Positions 18,777 to 26,793 of a stretch of DNA of 64,000 nucleotides are shown one piece after another; the first letter of the stretch is position 1, and each line of letters starts with the position of its first letter. The position numbers were made by a program, and so were the translations under genes. The notes below the pieces were generated by a model that did no database searches, was not told the origin of the DNA, and saw only the letters and a program-made list of their open reading frames with translations. Source of the DNA: Actinokineospora spheciospongiae (GTDB lineage: Bacteria > Actinomycetota > Actinomycetes > Mycobacteriales > Pseudonocardiaceae). Where the stretch lies: positions 1-64,000 of the forward strand of contig NZ_AYXG01000109.1 of NCBI RefSeq assembly GCF_000564855.1, in the 5' to 3' direction.

Positions 18777-19262
18777 TCAGCCCGGGTGCGTGCGGGGAGC
18801 CGGGTACAGCCGGGCCACCACCTCGCCGCCCGCGCCGCGCACCACGCCGTCCACCGGCAGCTCCGCCCGGCGGCGCCTGCCCCGGCGCAGCACCATGCCC
18901 TCGCCGATCAGGTGGTCGTGGGCCATCCGCCACACCGGGCACGGCCAGCTGCGCCCCCGGCCGCCGCGCCAGGCCACCGCCGGGCACGCCGGGCAGCGAC
19001 CGCCCTCGTCCGGCTGGTGCACCGTCAGCAGCAACCGCCACCCCTGCGCGAGCCGGGTGATCTCGCTGCGCGCCAACGGCAGCAAGGTCGAGGCGTCCGC
19101 GGTGTCCGCGGCCTCGTCCAGCAGCGCCAGCCTGCGCAGCACCGCCGACCGCAGCGCGCCGTCGGAGTCGCCGTCGAGGCCGCCGCCCGCCGAAGCCGGA
19201 CCGGGCGGGTCGGAGCCGATCGGCGGCGACCCGCCCGGGGACGGGTCGCCGAAGCCGGTCAC
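18777..19262 (-). CDS. Hypothetical Cys-containing protein
   Basis: A 161-aa protein with a Gly/Pro-rich N-terminus (about 1-30), a helical middle (LRSAVLRRLALLDEAADTAD) and a Cys cluster GRCPACP...WPCPVW near 85-105 that could bind zinc. It is followed by a basic RRGRRRR segment. Its GTG start overlaps the stop of the upstream 62-aa gene (GTGA at 19259-19262), so the two small proteins are made together. I recall similar uncharacterised pairs in other Pseudonocardiales but cannot give a function. Confidence 0.7.
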   Translation of the reverse strand: MTGFGDPSPGGSPPIGSDPPGPASAGGGLDGDSDGALRSAVLRRLALLDEAADTADASTLLPLARSEITRLAQGWRLLLTVHQPDEGGRCPACPAVAWRGGRGRSWPCPVWRMAHDHLIGEGMVLRRGRRRRAELPVDGVVRGAGGEVVARLYPAPRTHPG

Positions 19263-19447
19263 GGCGCACCCACCCGCTCGGCGACCTCCGCCAACACCAC
19301 ACCCAACGACCGGGTCTGCTGCGCCGACAAGACCGCCGACGCGCCCGGCGGCGGCACCAACAGCACCAGGTCGTCCTCCACCAGCACCGTCAGCGCCCGA
19401 TCCCGGCCGAATGGATCATGACAACCGACACACCACCGAGGCTCCAT
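19259..19447 (-). CDS. Small CxxC protein
   Basis: A 62-aa protein starting MEPRWCVGCHDPFGRDRAL, with one CxxC near the N-terminus, then a beta-like hydrophobic stretch (LTVLVEDDLVLLVPP) and a helix. ATG 19447 and GTG 19450 are both possible; neither has a clear ribosome site. It is coupled by GTGA to the next Cys-containing gene. The two could form one zinc-binding module split over two chains, but this is speculation. Confidence 0.6.
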   Translation of the reverse strand: MEPRWCVGCHDPFGRDRALTVLVEDDLVLLVPPPGASAVLSAQQTRSLGVVLAEVAERVGAP

Positions 19448-19450
19448 CAC

Positions 19451-19985
19451 CCACCCGACATCGGCACCACACCCCCGACCCCACAGGTCCCCGACCCGCC
19501 CATCACCCCATTGCCAGGTTTCTCACTCGAAAGTGTCGGTGGTCGGTGAACAAGTAATCGCGACTCACCGGCACCCCCGCGTAGGCACAGCCGGGGTTCT
19601 ATGCCTAAGCTGTACATGGCGGCCCGCTCCCAGTGACCCCCAGGCTGGTTGAGCGGGCCGCCCTCGACCCTGGGACCCCCCTGCTCGCGCTTTGCGCTTC
19701 GCCGGGGGGTCTCGTCATTTCCCCCCGGGGGGCGACCCCCCGGACCCCCACGGTGCGGTTGGTTGCTGAACCAGCGTGGTTTGGTCGGGCTTTCCGCGGT
19801 GCGGTTCGGCCGGACTTTCGTCGTGCGGTTCGGCCGGGCTCCTGCGGTGTGGTTGGTTGCTGGGCTGGCGTCGTTCGGCCGGGTCTGCGCGGGGTGGTGG
19901 CATCGGTGGTGTGTTGGTGGGTAAGGGAAGTGGGGGTGGGTCGTCCGGTGGTTGGATGAATTCAGGGGTGGGGGCGGGGGTGGGG
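19451..19985. other. Non-coding gap with hairpin, G/C runs and imperfect tandem repeats
   Basis: A 535-bp stretch between the small Cys-protein gene and ald. It holds a 12-bp stem hairpin (19618-19662), mirror-like runs of C and G at 19670-19750, and, from about 19758 to 19890, imperfect units of about 24-45 bp each built around GTGCGGTT and TCGGCCGG. From 19900 into the end of ald the + strand is strikingly G-rich. I see no gene; frames crossing it give low-complexity sequence. Confidence 0.5.
19618..19662. terminator. Hairpin between ald and the small Cys-protein genes
   Basis: Perfect 12-bp arms GGCGGCCCGCTC (19618-19629) and GAGCGGGCCGCC (19651-19662) with a 21-nt loop. There is no T-run, as usual in actinomycetes. 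It could end ald transcription (minus strand). Confidence 0.5.
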
Positions 19986-21104
19986 TTAGTTTTTGAGGAG
20001 GGTTTCCAGGGGGGTGTGGGGGAGGGTGTGGGCTTGGGCTACGGGGGGGTTTGTCAGGTGGCCTGCGTGGGTGTTCAGGCCGGGGGTGAGGGTGGGGTTG
20101 GTGGTCAGGGCCTTGCGCCAGCCCTTGTCTGCCAGGGCCAGGGCGTGGGGGAGGGTTACGTTCGTGAGGGCGTAGGTGCTGGTTCGGGGGACTGCGCCGG
20201 GCATGTTCGCCACGCAGTAGAAGAGGGAGTTGTGGACGGGGTAGGTGGGGTTGTCGTGGGTTGTGGGGTGGGAGTCCTCGAAGCAGCCGCCCTGGTCGAT
20301 GGCGATGTCGACCAGGACTGAGCCGGGGCGCATGTGGGACACCAGGTCGTTGGTGATGAGCTTGGGGGCCTTGGCGCCGGGGACCAGGACCGCGCCGATG
20401 ACGAGGTCGGCCTCCCTCGCCGCCTCTTCCACCGCGTAGCGGTTCGAGGTGAGGGTGCGCACTCGGCCGTTGAACTGGGCGTCGATCTGGCGGAGGCGGT
20501 CGACGTTGGTGTCGAGCACCTGGACCTCCGCGCCCATGCCCAGTGCGATCGTCGCGGCGTTGACGCCCGCGACGCCGCCGCCGATGACCACGACCCGGGC
20601 GGGGAGCACGCCGGGGACGCCGCCGGGGAGCACGCCCCGGCCGCCGGAGGGGCGCATCAGGGCGAACGCGCCCACCTGCGGGGCCAACCTGCCCGCCACC
20701 TCGGACATCGGTGCCAGCAGCGGCAGCGCGCCGGTGGGGGTCTGGACGGTCTCGTAGGCGATGGCGGTGGTGCCCGCCGCCAGCAGGGCCCTCGTCAGCG
20801 GCTCGTCGGCGGCCAGGTGCAGGTAGGTGAACAGCACCTGGTCCGCGCGCAGCCTCGGGTACTCCTCGGCGATCGGCTCCTTGACCTTGAGCACCAGCTC
20901 GCCCTCGGCCCACACCTCCTCCGCCGACGGCAGCACCTTCGCGCCCGCGCCGGTGTACTCGGCGTCGGTGATCGCCGACCCCTCGCCCGCACCGGCCTCG
21001 ACGAGCACGTCGTGGCCGCGGGTGGTCAACTCGTGCGCGCCCGCCGGGGTCAGCGCCACGCGGTACTCGTGGTTCTTGATCTCACGGGGAACAGCGATCT
21101 TCAC
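19986..21104 (-). CDS. ald: Alanine dehydrogenase
   Basis: A 372-aa NAD-dependent enzyme interconverting L-alanine and pyruvate plus ammonia. It has the AlaDH/PNT N-terminal start MKIAVPREIKNHEYRVALTP, LVLKVKEP (about 70), the FTYLHLAAD segment (about 91), the nucleotide-binding GGGVAGVNAA (about 172) and the DIAIDQGGCFEDSHPTTH active-site region (about 268). Full length. The start is a GTG at 21104 with AGAGGA about 8 nt upstream. A PucR-type regulator gene lies directly upstream on the same strand, as for Bacillus adeR-ald. The last third is coded by unusually C-rich DNA. Confidence 0.96.
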   Translation of the reverse strand: MKIAVPREIKNHEYRVALTPAGAHELTTRGHDVLVEAGAGEGSAITDAEYTGAGAKVLPSAEEVWAEGELVLKVKEPIAEEYPRLRADQVLFTYLHLAADEPLTRALLAAGTTAIAYETVQTPTGALPLLAPMSEVAGRLAPQVGAFALMRPSGGRGVLPGGVPGVLPARVVVIGGGVAGVNAATIALGMGAEVQVLDTNVDRLRQIDAQFNGRVRTLTSNRYAVEEAAREADLVIGAVLVPGAKAPKLITNDLVSHMRPGSVLVDIAIDQGGCFEDSHPTTHDNPTYPVHNSLFYCVANMPGAVPRTSTYALTNVTLPHALALADKGWRKALTTNPTLTPGLNTHAGHLTNPPVAQAHTLPHTPLETLLKN

Positions 21105-21272
21105 CGGGTGGTCCTCTCGCTCGTGGCTCGGGGGTGTCCTGTACCACGGTCTCCCCGCCGACCCCGGTTGTCATCGTGCGCCTGGCACGAGAATCAGCCG
21201 ACCGGGTGGTGCTGCCGCGACAACGGCCCGCGGCCCGACACCAGCGCTCGGTGCCTGCCTCGACGCAGGCGC

Positions 21273-22748
21273 TCAGTGCCAGCGCTCGGCCACCAGTTGG
21301 CACAGCAGGGCGACCCGGGTGTCCGGGTCGGTGAGGTCGACCGCGAGCAGCGCGGACACCCGGGACATCCGGTACCGCAGGGTGTTCGGGTGTATCCGCA
21401 GCGCCGCGGCCGCCGCCCTCGGGTCGCCGGGGTGGCGCAGCCACTCGTGCAGGGTGTCGCGGTACCAGTCGTCGCTGCCGTCCAACCGGGCCAGTGGGCC
21501 GATGCCCGCCACCGCGCCCGCGATCGCCGTCGCCGCCCGGTGCAGCACCAGCACCACCCACACGTCGTCGTGCGCGGCGACCCGCCCGCCGACCAGCCCG
21601 GCGCGCAGCAGCGCCAGCGCCTCGTCCGCCTCCGCCCGGCCCCTGGCCAGGTCCCCGGCGCCCACCGCGGTCCCGGCGGCGGCCTGCGGGCCCGCCGGGT
21701 CGCCCAGCGCGGACCGCAGCGCCGGCCACCCCTCGTCCGGCACGATCGCGTACAGCACGCCGTGCAGCTCGCCCATCGCCGTGCGCTTCCCGATGCCCGC
21801 GCCGAGCCGGGCGGCCAGGGCGAGCCTGCCGCCCTCGTCGTGCGCGTCGATGGCCACCACCCGGTGCGGGCCGGGCCCCAGGTCCAGCTCGGCGGCGGCC
21901 AGCCTGCCGCTGCCCTCGCCGAGCAGCGCCGCGCGCACCAGGTCCGCCGACCGGCCCCGCGCACCGTCCTCCCTGGCCCGGCGGCGCAGCAGGTGCAGCG
22001 CCACGACCGGTGCGGTGTCGGCGAAGGCGGCGGCGCGCTCGTCGGGCACCGGCCCGGACACCACCGCCCACATGGAACCCAGCAGCTCCCCGCCCATCCG
22101 GATCGGCACGACCAGCCGCGGCAGCGTGCCGTCGGGCTGCGCGGGCACGAACACCACCGTGCGCCCCTTGACCAGCTCCCGGAACACCCCGTGCGAGCGG
22201 AACCGGGCCAGCACGTCGTGCGGCACCCGCCTGCCCATGATCGTCGACACCCGGGCCGGGTCGGTGCCGTCCTGCCGCGCCGAGTACGCCAGCACCCGCG
22301 AGTTCGCGTCCTCGATGGTCACCGGCGCGTCCACCACCGCCGCCGCCGCGTCCGCCAGCCCGAACAGGTCGCCGAACGGGTCCGCGGGCTCCGACTCGTC
22401 GGCCGCCGCGTCGAGCACCGACCGCAGCAGCCACACCAGCTGCGCCCACGACGTGTCCGCCCGCACCTCCACGACCGCCACCGCGGCGCGCTCCGCCTCG
22501 GCCAGCACCGCGGGGTCCTCGGCCAGCGGCGGCTTCACCAGCACCGCCGCCGCGCCCCGCCGCCCGCACTCGCCCACCAGCCCCACCGCGCCCGCCGCGC
22601 CCACCCCCACGCCCAGCACCAGGTCCCCGGCCGCCACCACGCCCCCGTCGGCGATCACCACGTCGCCCACCGCGCCGTCCCCGCCCGCGGCCACCAGCCG
22701 CAGCAGCGTCGGCCCGACCCGGCCCACCACGTCCCGCACGCCGACCAT
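21273..22748 (-). CDS. PucR-family transcriptional regulator
   Basis: A 491-aa regulator with the PucR/CdaR layout: an N-terminal ligand-sensing domain (PucR-like, about 1-130), a GGDEF-related middle domain (about 280-400) and a C-terminal helix-turn-helix reading ALRIHPNTLRYRMSRV (about 445-462). It lies 168 bp upstream of ald, same orientation. AdeR, a PucR-family activator of ald in Bacillus, is the precedent for control of ald here. A short inverted repeat TCGTGC-N5-GCACGA at 21174-21190 in the gap is a possible site. The effector is unknown. Confidence 0.88.
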   Translation of the reverse strand: MVGVRDVVGRVGPTLLRLVAAGGDGAVGDVVIADGGVVAAGDLVLGVGVGAAGAVGLVGECGRRGAAAVLVKPPLAEDPAVLAEAERAAVAVVEVRADTSWAQLVWLLRSVLDAAADESEPADPFGDLFGLADAAAAVVDAPVTIEDANSRVLAYSARQDGTDPARVSTIMGRRVPHDVLARFRSHGVFRELVKGRTVVFVPAQPDGTLPRLVVPIRMGGELLGSMWAVVSGPVPDERAAAFADTAPVVALHLLRRRAREDGARGRSADLVRAALLGEGSGRLAAAELDLGPGPHRVVAIDAHDEGGRLALAARLGAGIGKRTAMGELHGVLYAIVPDEGWPALRSALGDPAGPQAAAGTAVGAGDLARGRAEADEALALLRAGLVGGRVAAHDDVWVVLVLHRAATAIAGAVAGIGPLARLDGSDDWYRDTLHEWLRHPGDPRAAAAALRIHPNTLRYRMSRVSALLAVDLTDPDTRVALLCQLVAERWH

Positions 22749-22782
22749 CGCCCGACCTCCGCTCGCCCGCCCCCAGTAAAGG

Positions 22783-23655
22783 TCAGCGGCGCGCGGCCAA
22801 CCACGCCAGGGCCGCCACCGCCGCCATCCCGCGCGCGTTCGGGTGCACCACCGCGGCCGGGCTCGCGGGCAGCAGCGGCTCCACCCACCGCCGCTCCGGG
22901 GCGGCGCACGCGTCGTGCCCGGTCCCGTACCGGTAGGGGTCGACGTGCTCGGAGCCGGTCGCCGCGGCCGCGGCGGCGAGGGAGTCGTTGAGCCGCCGCT
23001 CGACCGAGTCGAAGTAGGCGGTGTCCCCGGCGGCGAACGGCATCAGCGGCCAGCACCCCGGACCCTCGGGCAGGATGCGCGCGTAGCCGACCACGACCAC
23101 CTTCGCCCTCGGCGCCAGCTCGTGGACCCGGCGCAGCAGGGCGGTGGTCCGCCGCCCGGCCGCGGCGACGTCCGCGGCCGGGACGTCGGTGCCCGATCGG
23201 GTGAAGTACGCCCGGCAGGGGTCGCCCCCCGGGTCCGCCCGGCCCTCGCGCGCGCAGGTCTCGACGATGCGGCCGAACCCCATGTCGTTGCCGCCGATGG
23301 TCAGCGTGACCAGGTCGGTGTCCGGGGTCAGCGCGGTGAACTGCGCCGGGTTCACCCCACCGGAGACCGCCTGCGGACCGGTCAGGTGCGCGGTCGTGGC
23401 GCCGCTGCACGTCACGTCCACGAACGTGGGGACCCGCAGCCAAGCGGCCAGCAGCGCCGGGTAGCCCGCCGTCGACCGGCCGCACCCGGGGACCGACCCC
23501 GGCACCGGTTCGGGGATTTGCGGGCCCGCCGCGTAGGAGTCGCCCAGCGCCACGTAGCGCTGGTAGGCGGGCTCCGCGGCGGGTCGCGACGTGGCGGAGG
23601 CGGGTGCGGCGGCGGCGACGGCCACCGCGCAGGCGAGCAGGGCGCGCAGGCGCAT
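22783..23655 (-). CDS. Secreted SGNH/GDSL hydrolase
   Basis: A 290-aa exported esterase/lipase. A signal peptide (about 1-22, ending ASA) precedes the four SGNH blocks: Ser in ALGDSYAAG (about 37-45), Gly/Cys in TCSGATT (about 83), Asn in TIGGNDMGFG (about 118) and the catalytic His in VHPNARG (about 272). Six Cys in the mature part suggest disulfides. A second, shorter SGNH protein is encoded at 31355. No partner gene is evident; the metYX region starts divergently about 100 bp away. Confidence 0.9.
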   Translation of the reverse strand: MRLRALLACAVAVAAAAPASATSRPAAEPAYQRYVALGDSYAAGPQIPEPVPGSVPGCGRSTAGYPALLAAWLRVPTFVDVTCSGATTAHLTGPQAVSGGVNPAQFTALTPDTDLVTLTIGGNDMGFGRIVETCAREGRADPGGDPCRAYFTRSGTDVPAADVAAAGRRTTALLRRVHELAPRAKVVVVGYARILPEGPGCWPLMPFAAGDTAYFDSVERRLNDSLAAAAAATGSEHVDPYRYGTGHDACAAPERRWVEPLLPASPAAVVHPNARGMAAVAALAWLAARR

Positions 23656-23744
23656 GCGCCTGATGCTTCACGCGGAAGAGGGAACGGTCAATTCGGGATT
23701 TCCCAGGGTGTGGACAACCCGGCACCGGGCACCGCCGATCCCAC

Positions 23745-23757
23745 TACCGTGCTGGGC
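23745..23757 (+). promoter_or_regulatory. -10 element for a leaderless leader-peptide transcript
   Basis: TACCGT (23745-23750) fits the actinomycete -10 pattern TANNNT and is followed after exactly 7 nt by the leader ATG at 23758, with no ribosome site. This spacing is typical of a transcript starting at the ATG. The -35 region is not recognisable. Confidence 0.5.
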
Positions 23758-23823
23758 ATGGCCGTTCTCACCGTTCGGCTCCACGTCGACCTGCTGCGGG
23801 TCACCAGCGCCGCCTGTCGCTGA
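23758..23823 (+). CDS. Cys-containing leader peptide of the metYX operon
   Basis: A 21-codon reading frame ending LHVDLLRVTSAACR and a TGA stop. This is the C-terminal signature of the small putative leader peptides that precede sulfur-assimilation genes across actinobacteria. Cys-rich leaders of this sort act as cysteine-responsive attenuators in mycobacteria. It lies 47 bp before metY, which has its own ribosome site. A -10 box 7 nt upstream suggests leaderless translation. The match is by motif and position. Regulation by Cys-tRNA supply is inferred; the peptide has only one Cys, next to the last codon but one, so any attenuation would hinge on a single codon. Confidence 0.8.
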   Translation: MAVLTVRLHVDLLRVTSAACR

Positions 23824-23870
23824 CCGGCCGCGCGAAACCCATCCCCCAGCGACGAAGGAGTACCACCGCC

Positions 23871-25175
23871 ATGACCGAATCCGCAGCCTGGTCGTTCGAG
23901 ACCAAGCAGGTGCACGCGGGCGCCGCCCCCGACCCCGCCACCGGTGCCAGGGCCACCCCGATCTACCAGACCACCTCGTACGTGTTCCGCGACAGCCAGC
24001 ACGGGCAGGACCTGTTCAGCCTCGCCGAGCCGGGCAACATCTACACCCGCATCAACAACCCCACCCAGGAGGTCCTGGAGGGCCGGGTCGCCGCCCTGGA
24101 GGGCGGTGTCGCGGCGCTGGCGTTCGCCTCCGGCAGCGCGGCCACCACCGCCGCCATCCTCAACCTGGCCAACTCCGGCGACCACTTCGTCTCCAGCCCG
24201 TCGCTCTACGGCGGCACGTACAACCTGTTCCACTACACGCTGCCCAAGCTGGGCATCGAGGTCACCTTCGTCGACGACCAGGACGACGCCGAGGCCTGGC
24301 GGGCCGCGGTCCGCCCGAACACCAAGCTGTTCTTCGCCGAGACCCTGGCCAACCCGGGCAGCAACGTCCTCGACATCCGCAAGGTCGCCGACGTCGCGCA
24401 CGAGGCGGGTGTGCCGCTGGTCGTGGACAACACCGTGCCCACCCCGTACCTGCTGCGCCCGATCGAGCACGGCGCCGACGTCGTCGTGCACTCGGCCACC
24501 AAGTACCTCGGCGGCCACGGCACCACCATCGCCGGTGTCCTCGTCGACGGCGGCACCTTCGACTTCGGCAAGGACCCGGCCCGCTACCCCGGCTTCAACG
24601 AGCCGGACCCCAGCTACAACGGCCTCAAGTTCTGGGAGGCCCTGGGCCCCGGCGCCTTCGCCGCCAAGGCCCGCGTGCAACTCCTGCGCGACACCGGCGC
24701 GGCGGTCTCCCCGTTCAACGCCTTCCTGATCCTGCAGGGCATCGAGACCCTGTCGCTGCGGCTGGAGCGCCACGTCGCCAACGCCCAGGCCCTCGCCGAG
24801 TGGCTGGAGCAGCGCGACGAGGTGGAGAAGGTCTACTACGCGGGCCTGCCGTCCTCGCCGTACCACGCGGCGGCGCAGAAGTACCTGCCCCGCGGCGCGG
24901 GCGCCATCGTCTCCTTCGACCTGCGCGGCGGCGTCGAGGCGGGCCGCCGGTTCGTCGACGGCACCGAGCTGCACAGCCAGCTCGTCAACATCGGCGACGT
25001 GCGCAGCCTGATCGTGCACCCGGCCAGCACCACCCACAGCCAGCTCACCCCCGAGGAGCAGCTCACCAGCGGCGTCACCGCCGGTCTCGTGCGCCTCGCG
25101 GTGGGCATCGAGAACGTCGAGGACCTCAAGGCCGACCTGGAGGCGGGCTTCCGGGCGGCCAAGGCAGAACTGTGA
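23871..25175 (+). CDS. metY: O-acetyl-L-homoserine sulfhydrylase
   Basis: A 434-aa PLP enzyme of the Cys/Met-metabolism family, making homocysteine from O-acetylhomoserine and sulfide. The N-terminus FETKQVHAG, the YxR motif NIYTRINNPTQ (about 60), the PLP phosphate region SGSAA, and the PLP lysine in SATKYLGGHGT (about 207) are visible, with the 430-aa length of MetY rather than the roughly 390 of MetB. AAGGAG lies 10 nt upstream of the ATG. metX overlaps the stop (GTGA), giving the MetX-MetY direct sulfhydrylation route. A sulfur-type leader peptide precedes it. Confidence 0.95.
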   Translation: MTESAAWSFETKQVHAGAAPDPATGARATPIYQTTSYVFRDSQHGQDLFSLAEPGNIYTRINNPTQEVLEGRVAALEGGVAALAFASGSAATTAAILNLANSGDHFVSSPSLYGGTYNLFHYTLPKLGIEVTFVDDQDDAEAWRAAVRPNTKLFFAETLANPGSNVLDIRKVADVAHEAGVPLVVDNTVPTPYLLRPIEHGADVVVHSATKYLGGHGTTIAGVLVDGGTFDFGKDPARYPGFNEPDPSYNGLKFWEALGPGAFAAKARVQLLRDTGAAVSPFNAFLILQGIETLSLRLERHVANAQALAEWLEQRDEVEKVYYAGLPSSPYHAAAQKYLPRGAGAIVSFDLRGGVEAGRRFVDGTELHSQLVNIGDVRSLIVHPASTTHSQLTPEEQLTSGVTAGLVRLAVGIENVEDLKADLEAGFRAAKAEL

Positions 25176-26254
25176 GTGCCGCTCCCCCTCCCGCCACCGC
25201 CGCGTGGCGGGAGGGGGATTCCCCCGGCCGCCGCCGGTTCCGCGCGCTCGGCGCGCTGGACCTGGCGGCGGGCGGGGTCCTGCCCGACGTCACCGTCGCC
25301 TACGAGACGTGGGGGGCGCTCAACCCCGGGCGCGACAACGCGATCCTGGTCGAGCACGCGCTGACCGGCGACGCGCACGCCGGACCGGACGGCGGGTGGT
25401 GGGACGGCCTGATCGGACCCGGCCGGGCCGTCGACACCGACCGGTGGTTCGTGGTGTGCGCGAACGTGCTCGGCGGGTGCCAGGGCACCACCGGGCCCGC
25501 CTCGCCCGCCCCGGACGGGGCCCCCTGGGGCAGCCGCTTCCCCCGGGTGGGCATCCGCGACCAGGTGGCGGTCGAGGCGCTGCTGGCCGACGCGCTGGGC
25601 ATCCCGGTGTGGGCCGCGGTCCTGGGCGGGTCGATGGGCGGGATGCGGGCCCTGGAGTGGGCAGTGGGACTGCCGTCGCGGGTCTCGGCCGTGCTGCTGC
25701 TGGCCTGCCCGGCCGCGGCCTCGACCGACCAGATCGCCTGGGCCGCACCGCAACTGGCGGCGATCCGCGCCGATCCGATGTGGAACGGCGGGGACTACCA
25801 CGGCGCCGAGACCGGGCCGCACGTCGGGTTGGGGGTCGCGCGGCGGATCGCGCACACCACCTACCGCAGCGGTGCGGAGTTGCAGGAGCGGTTCGGGCGC
25901 GCCCGGGCCGCCGACGGGCGGTTCGCCGTCGAGTCCTACCTGGACCACCACGCCGACAAGCTGTCGCGGCGCTTCGACGCCGGGAGCTACGTGGTGCTGA
26001 CCGAGGCCATGAACGACCACGACGTGGGCGAGGGGCGCGGCGGCGTCGCGGCCGCGCTGTCGTCGGTGACCGCGCGGGCGGTGGTGGCGGGGGTGGACAG
26101 CGACCGGCTGTACCCGCTGGCGCAGCAGGAGGAACTGGCGGCGGGCATCGCCGGGGCGGACGGGCTCCGGGTGATCACCTCGTCCTCCGGGCACGACGGG
26201 TTCCTCACCGAGATCCCGCAGTTGGCCGGGCTGGTCAAGGAACTCCTGGGGTAG
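25172..26254 (+). CDS. metX: Homoserine O-acetyltransferase
   Basis: A 360-aa alpha/beta-hydrolase-fold acyltransferase that activates homoserine for MetY. The family landmarks are VAYETWGALNPGRDNAILVEHALTG (in two pieces, about 36-62), NVLGGCQGTTGP (about 92), the nucleophile Ser in GGSMGGMRALEW (about 153), Asp in GVDSDRLYP (about 305) and His in SSGHDGFL (about 338). The GTG start overlaps the metY stop. The family cannot be split from succinyltransferases by motif alone, but MetY context supports the acetyl donor. Confidence 0.94.
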   Translation: MSAAPPPATAAWREGDSPGRRRFRALGALDLAAGGVLPDVTVAYETWGALNPGRDNAILVEHALTGDAHAGPDGGWWDGLIGPGRAVDTDRWFVVCANVLGGCQGTTGPASPAPDGAPWGSRFPRVGIRDQVAVEALLADALGIPVWAAVLGGSMGGMRALEWAVGLPSRVSAVLLLACPAAASTDQIAWAAPQLAAIRADPMWNGGDYHGAETGPHVGLGVARRIAHTTYRSGAELQERFGRARAADGRFAVESYLDHHADKLSRRFDAGSYVVLTEAMNDHDVGEGRGGVAAALSSVTARAVVAGVDSDRLYPLAQQEELAAGIAGADGLRVITSSSGHDGFLTEIPQLAGLVKELLG

Positions 26255-26262
26255 GCCCCCGC

Positions 26263-26763
26263 TCACGCGGTCCCGTCGGCGAGCCAGGGCGGGACGGGCA
26301 GGTCGCGGGCCGCGCACTCCTCCGACAGGCGCAGCGTCCAGCGCAGCGCCTGCACCATCAGCGTGGTCATCTCCTCCGGGGCGGCCTCGTGCAGCGCGAT
26401 GTCCAGTTGGGCCTCAGCCGCCTCGGTGTCCCCGTGCACCTCGGCGAGCAGGGTGCGGACCGCGGTGCGGACCGGGGGGTCGGCCTCGTCGATCGGGACT
26501 TCCTCGCCGTCGTCGTCGTAGACCTGCATCTTCACCGGGGCGGTGCCACCCGAGCCGAGGGCGGCGACCATGGTGCCGCACTCCCGGAACAGGATCAGCA
26601 TCAGCTCCCTGGCCCCGGTGTGGCTGTCGCGGGTGTCCCGCACGGCCGCCGCGACCTGGTCGAGGGCGCCGTCGTCCGCACCCGCGCGCATGGCGGCGAT
26701 GGCTTGGGCGGCGGCCTCGGTGAGGCGGCGCCTGCGGTCGGGGTCGGCGTCCACGGACCCCAT
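26263..26763 (-). CDS. Hypothetical helical protein
   Basis: A 166-aa, mostly helical acidic protein with no signal peptide or membrane segment. A conserved-looking central part reads TGARELMLILFRECGTMVAALG, and the C-terminus ends in a Pro-rich RDLPVPPWLADG. It converges on metX (8-bp gap) and lies downstream of the GGDEF gene on the same strand with a 30-bp gap, so co-transcription is possible. I do not recognise a family. Confidence 0.7.
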   Translation of the reverse strand: MGSVDADPDRRRRLTEAAAQAIAAMRAGADDGALDQVAAAVRDTRDSHTGARELMLILFRECGTMVAALGSGGTAPVKMQVYDDDGEEVPIDEADPPVRTAVRTLLAEVHGDTEAAEAQLDIALHEAAPEEMTTLMVQALRWTLRLSEECAARDLPVPPWLADGTA

Positions 26764-26793
26764 CCTGCAACAGGGCCGGCCCGCGCGGGGAGA

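Noticed and set aside
19569-19602. CACCCCCGCG...GCCGGGG hairpin that looks like a type I-E CRISPR repeat.
   Set aside because: Only a single copy, no spacers or cas genes; a GC-rich hairpin is expected by chance here.
19447-20913. Minus-strand frame of 488 codons overlapping ald.
   Set aside because: Out of frame with the well-supported ald and without family motifs.
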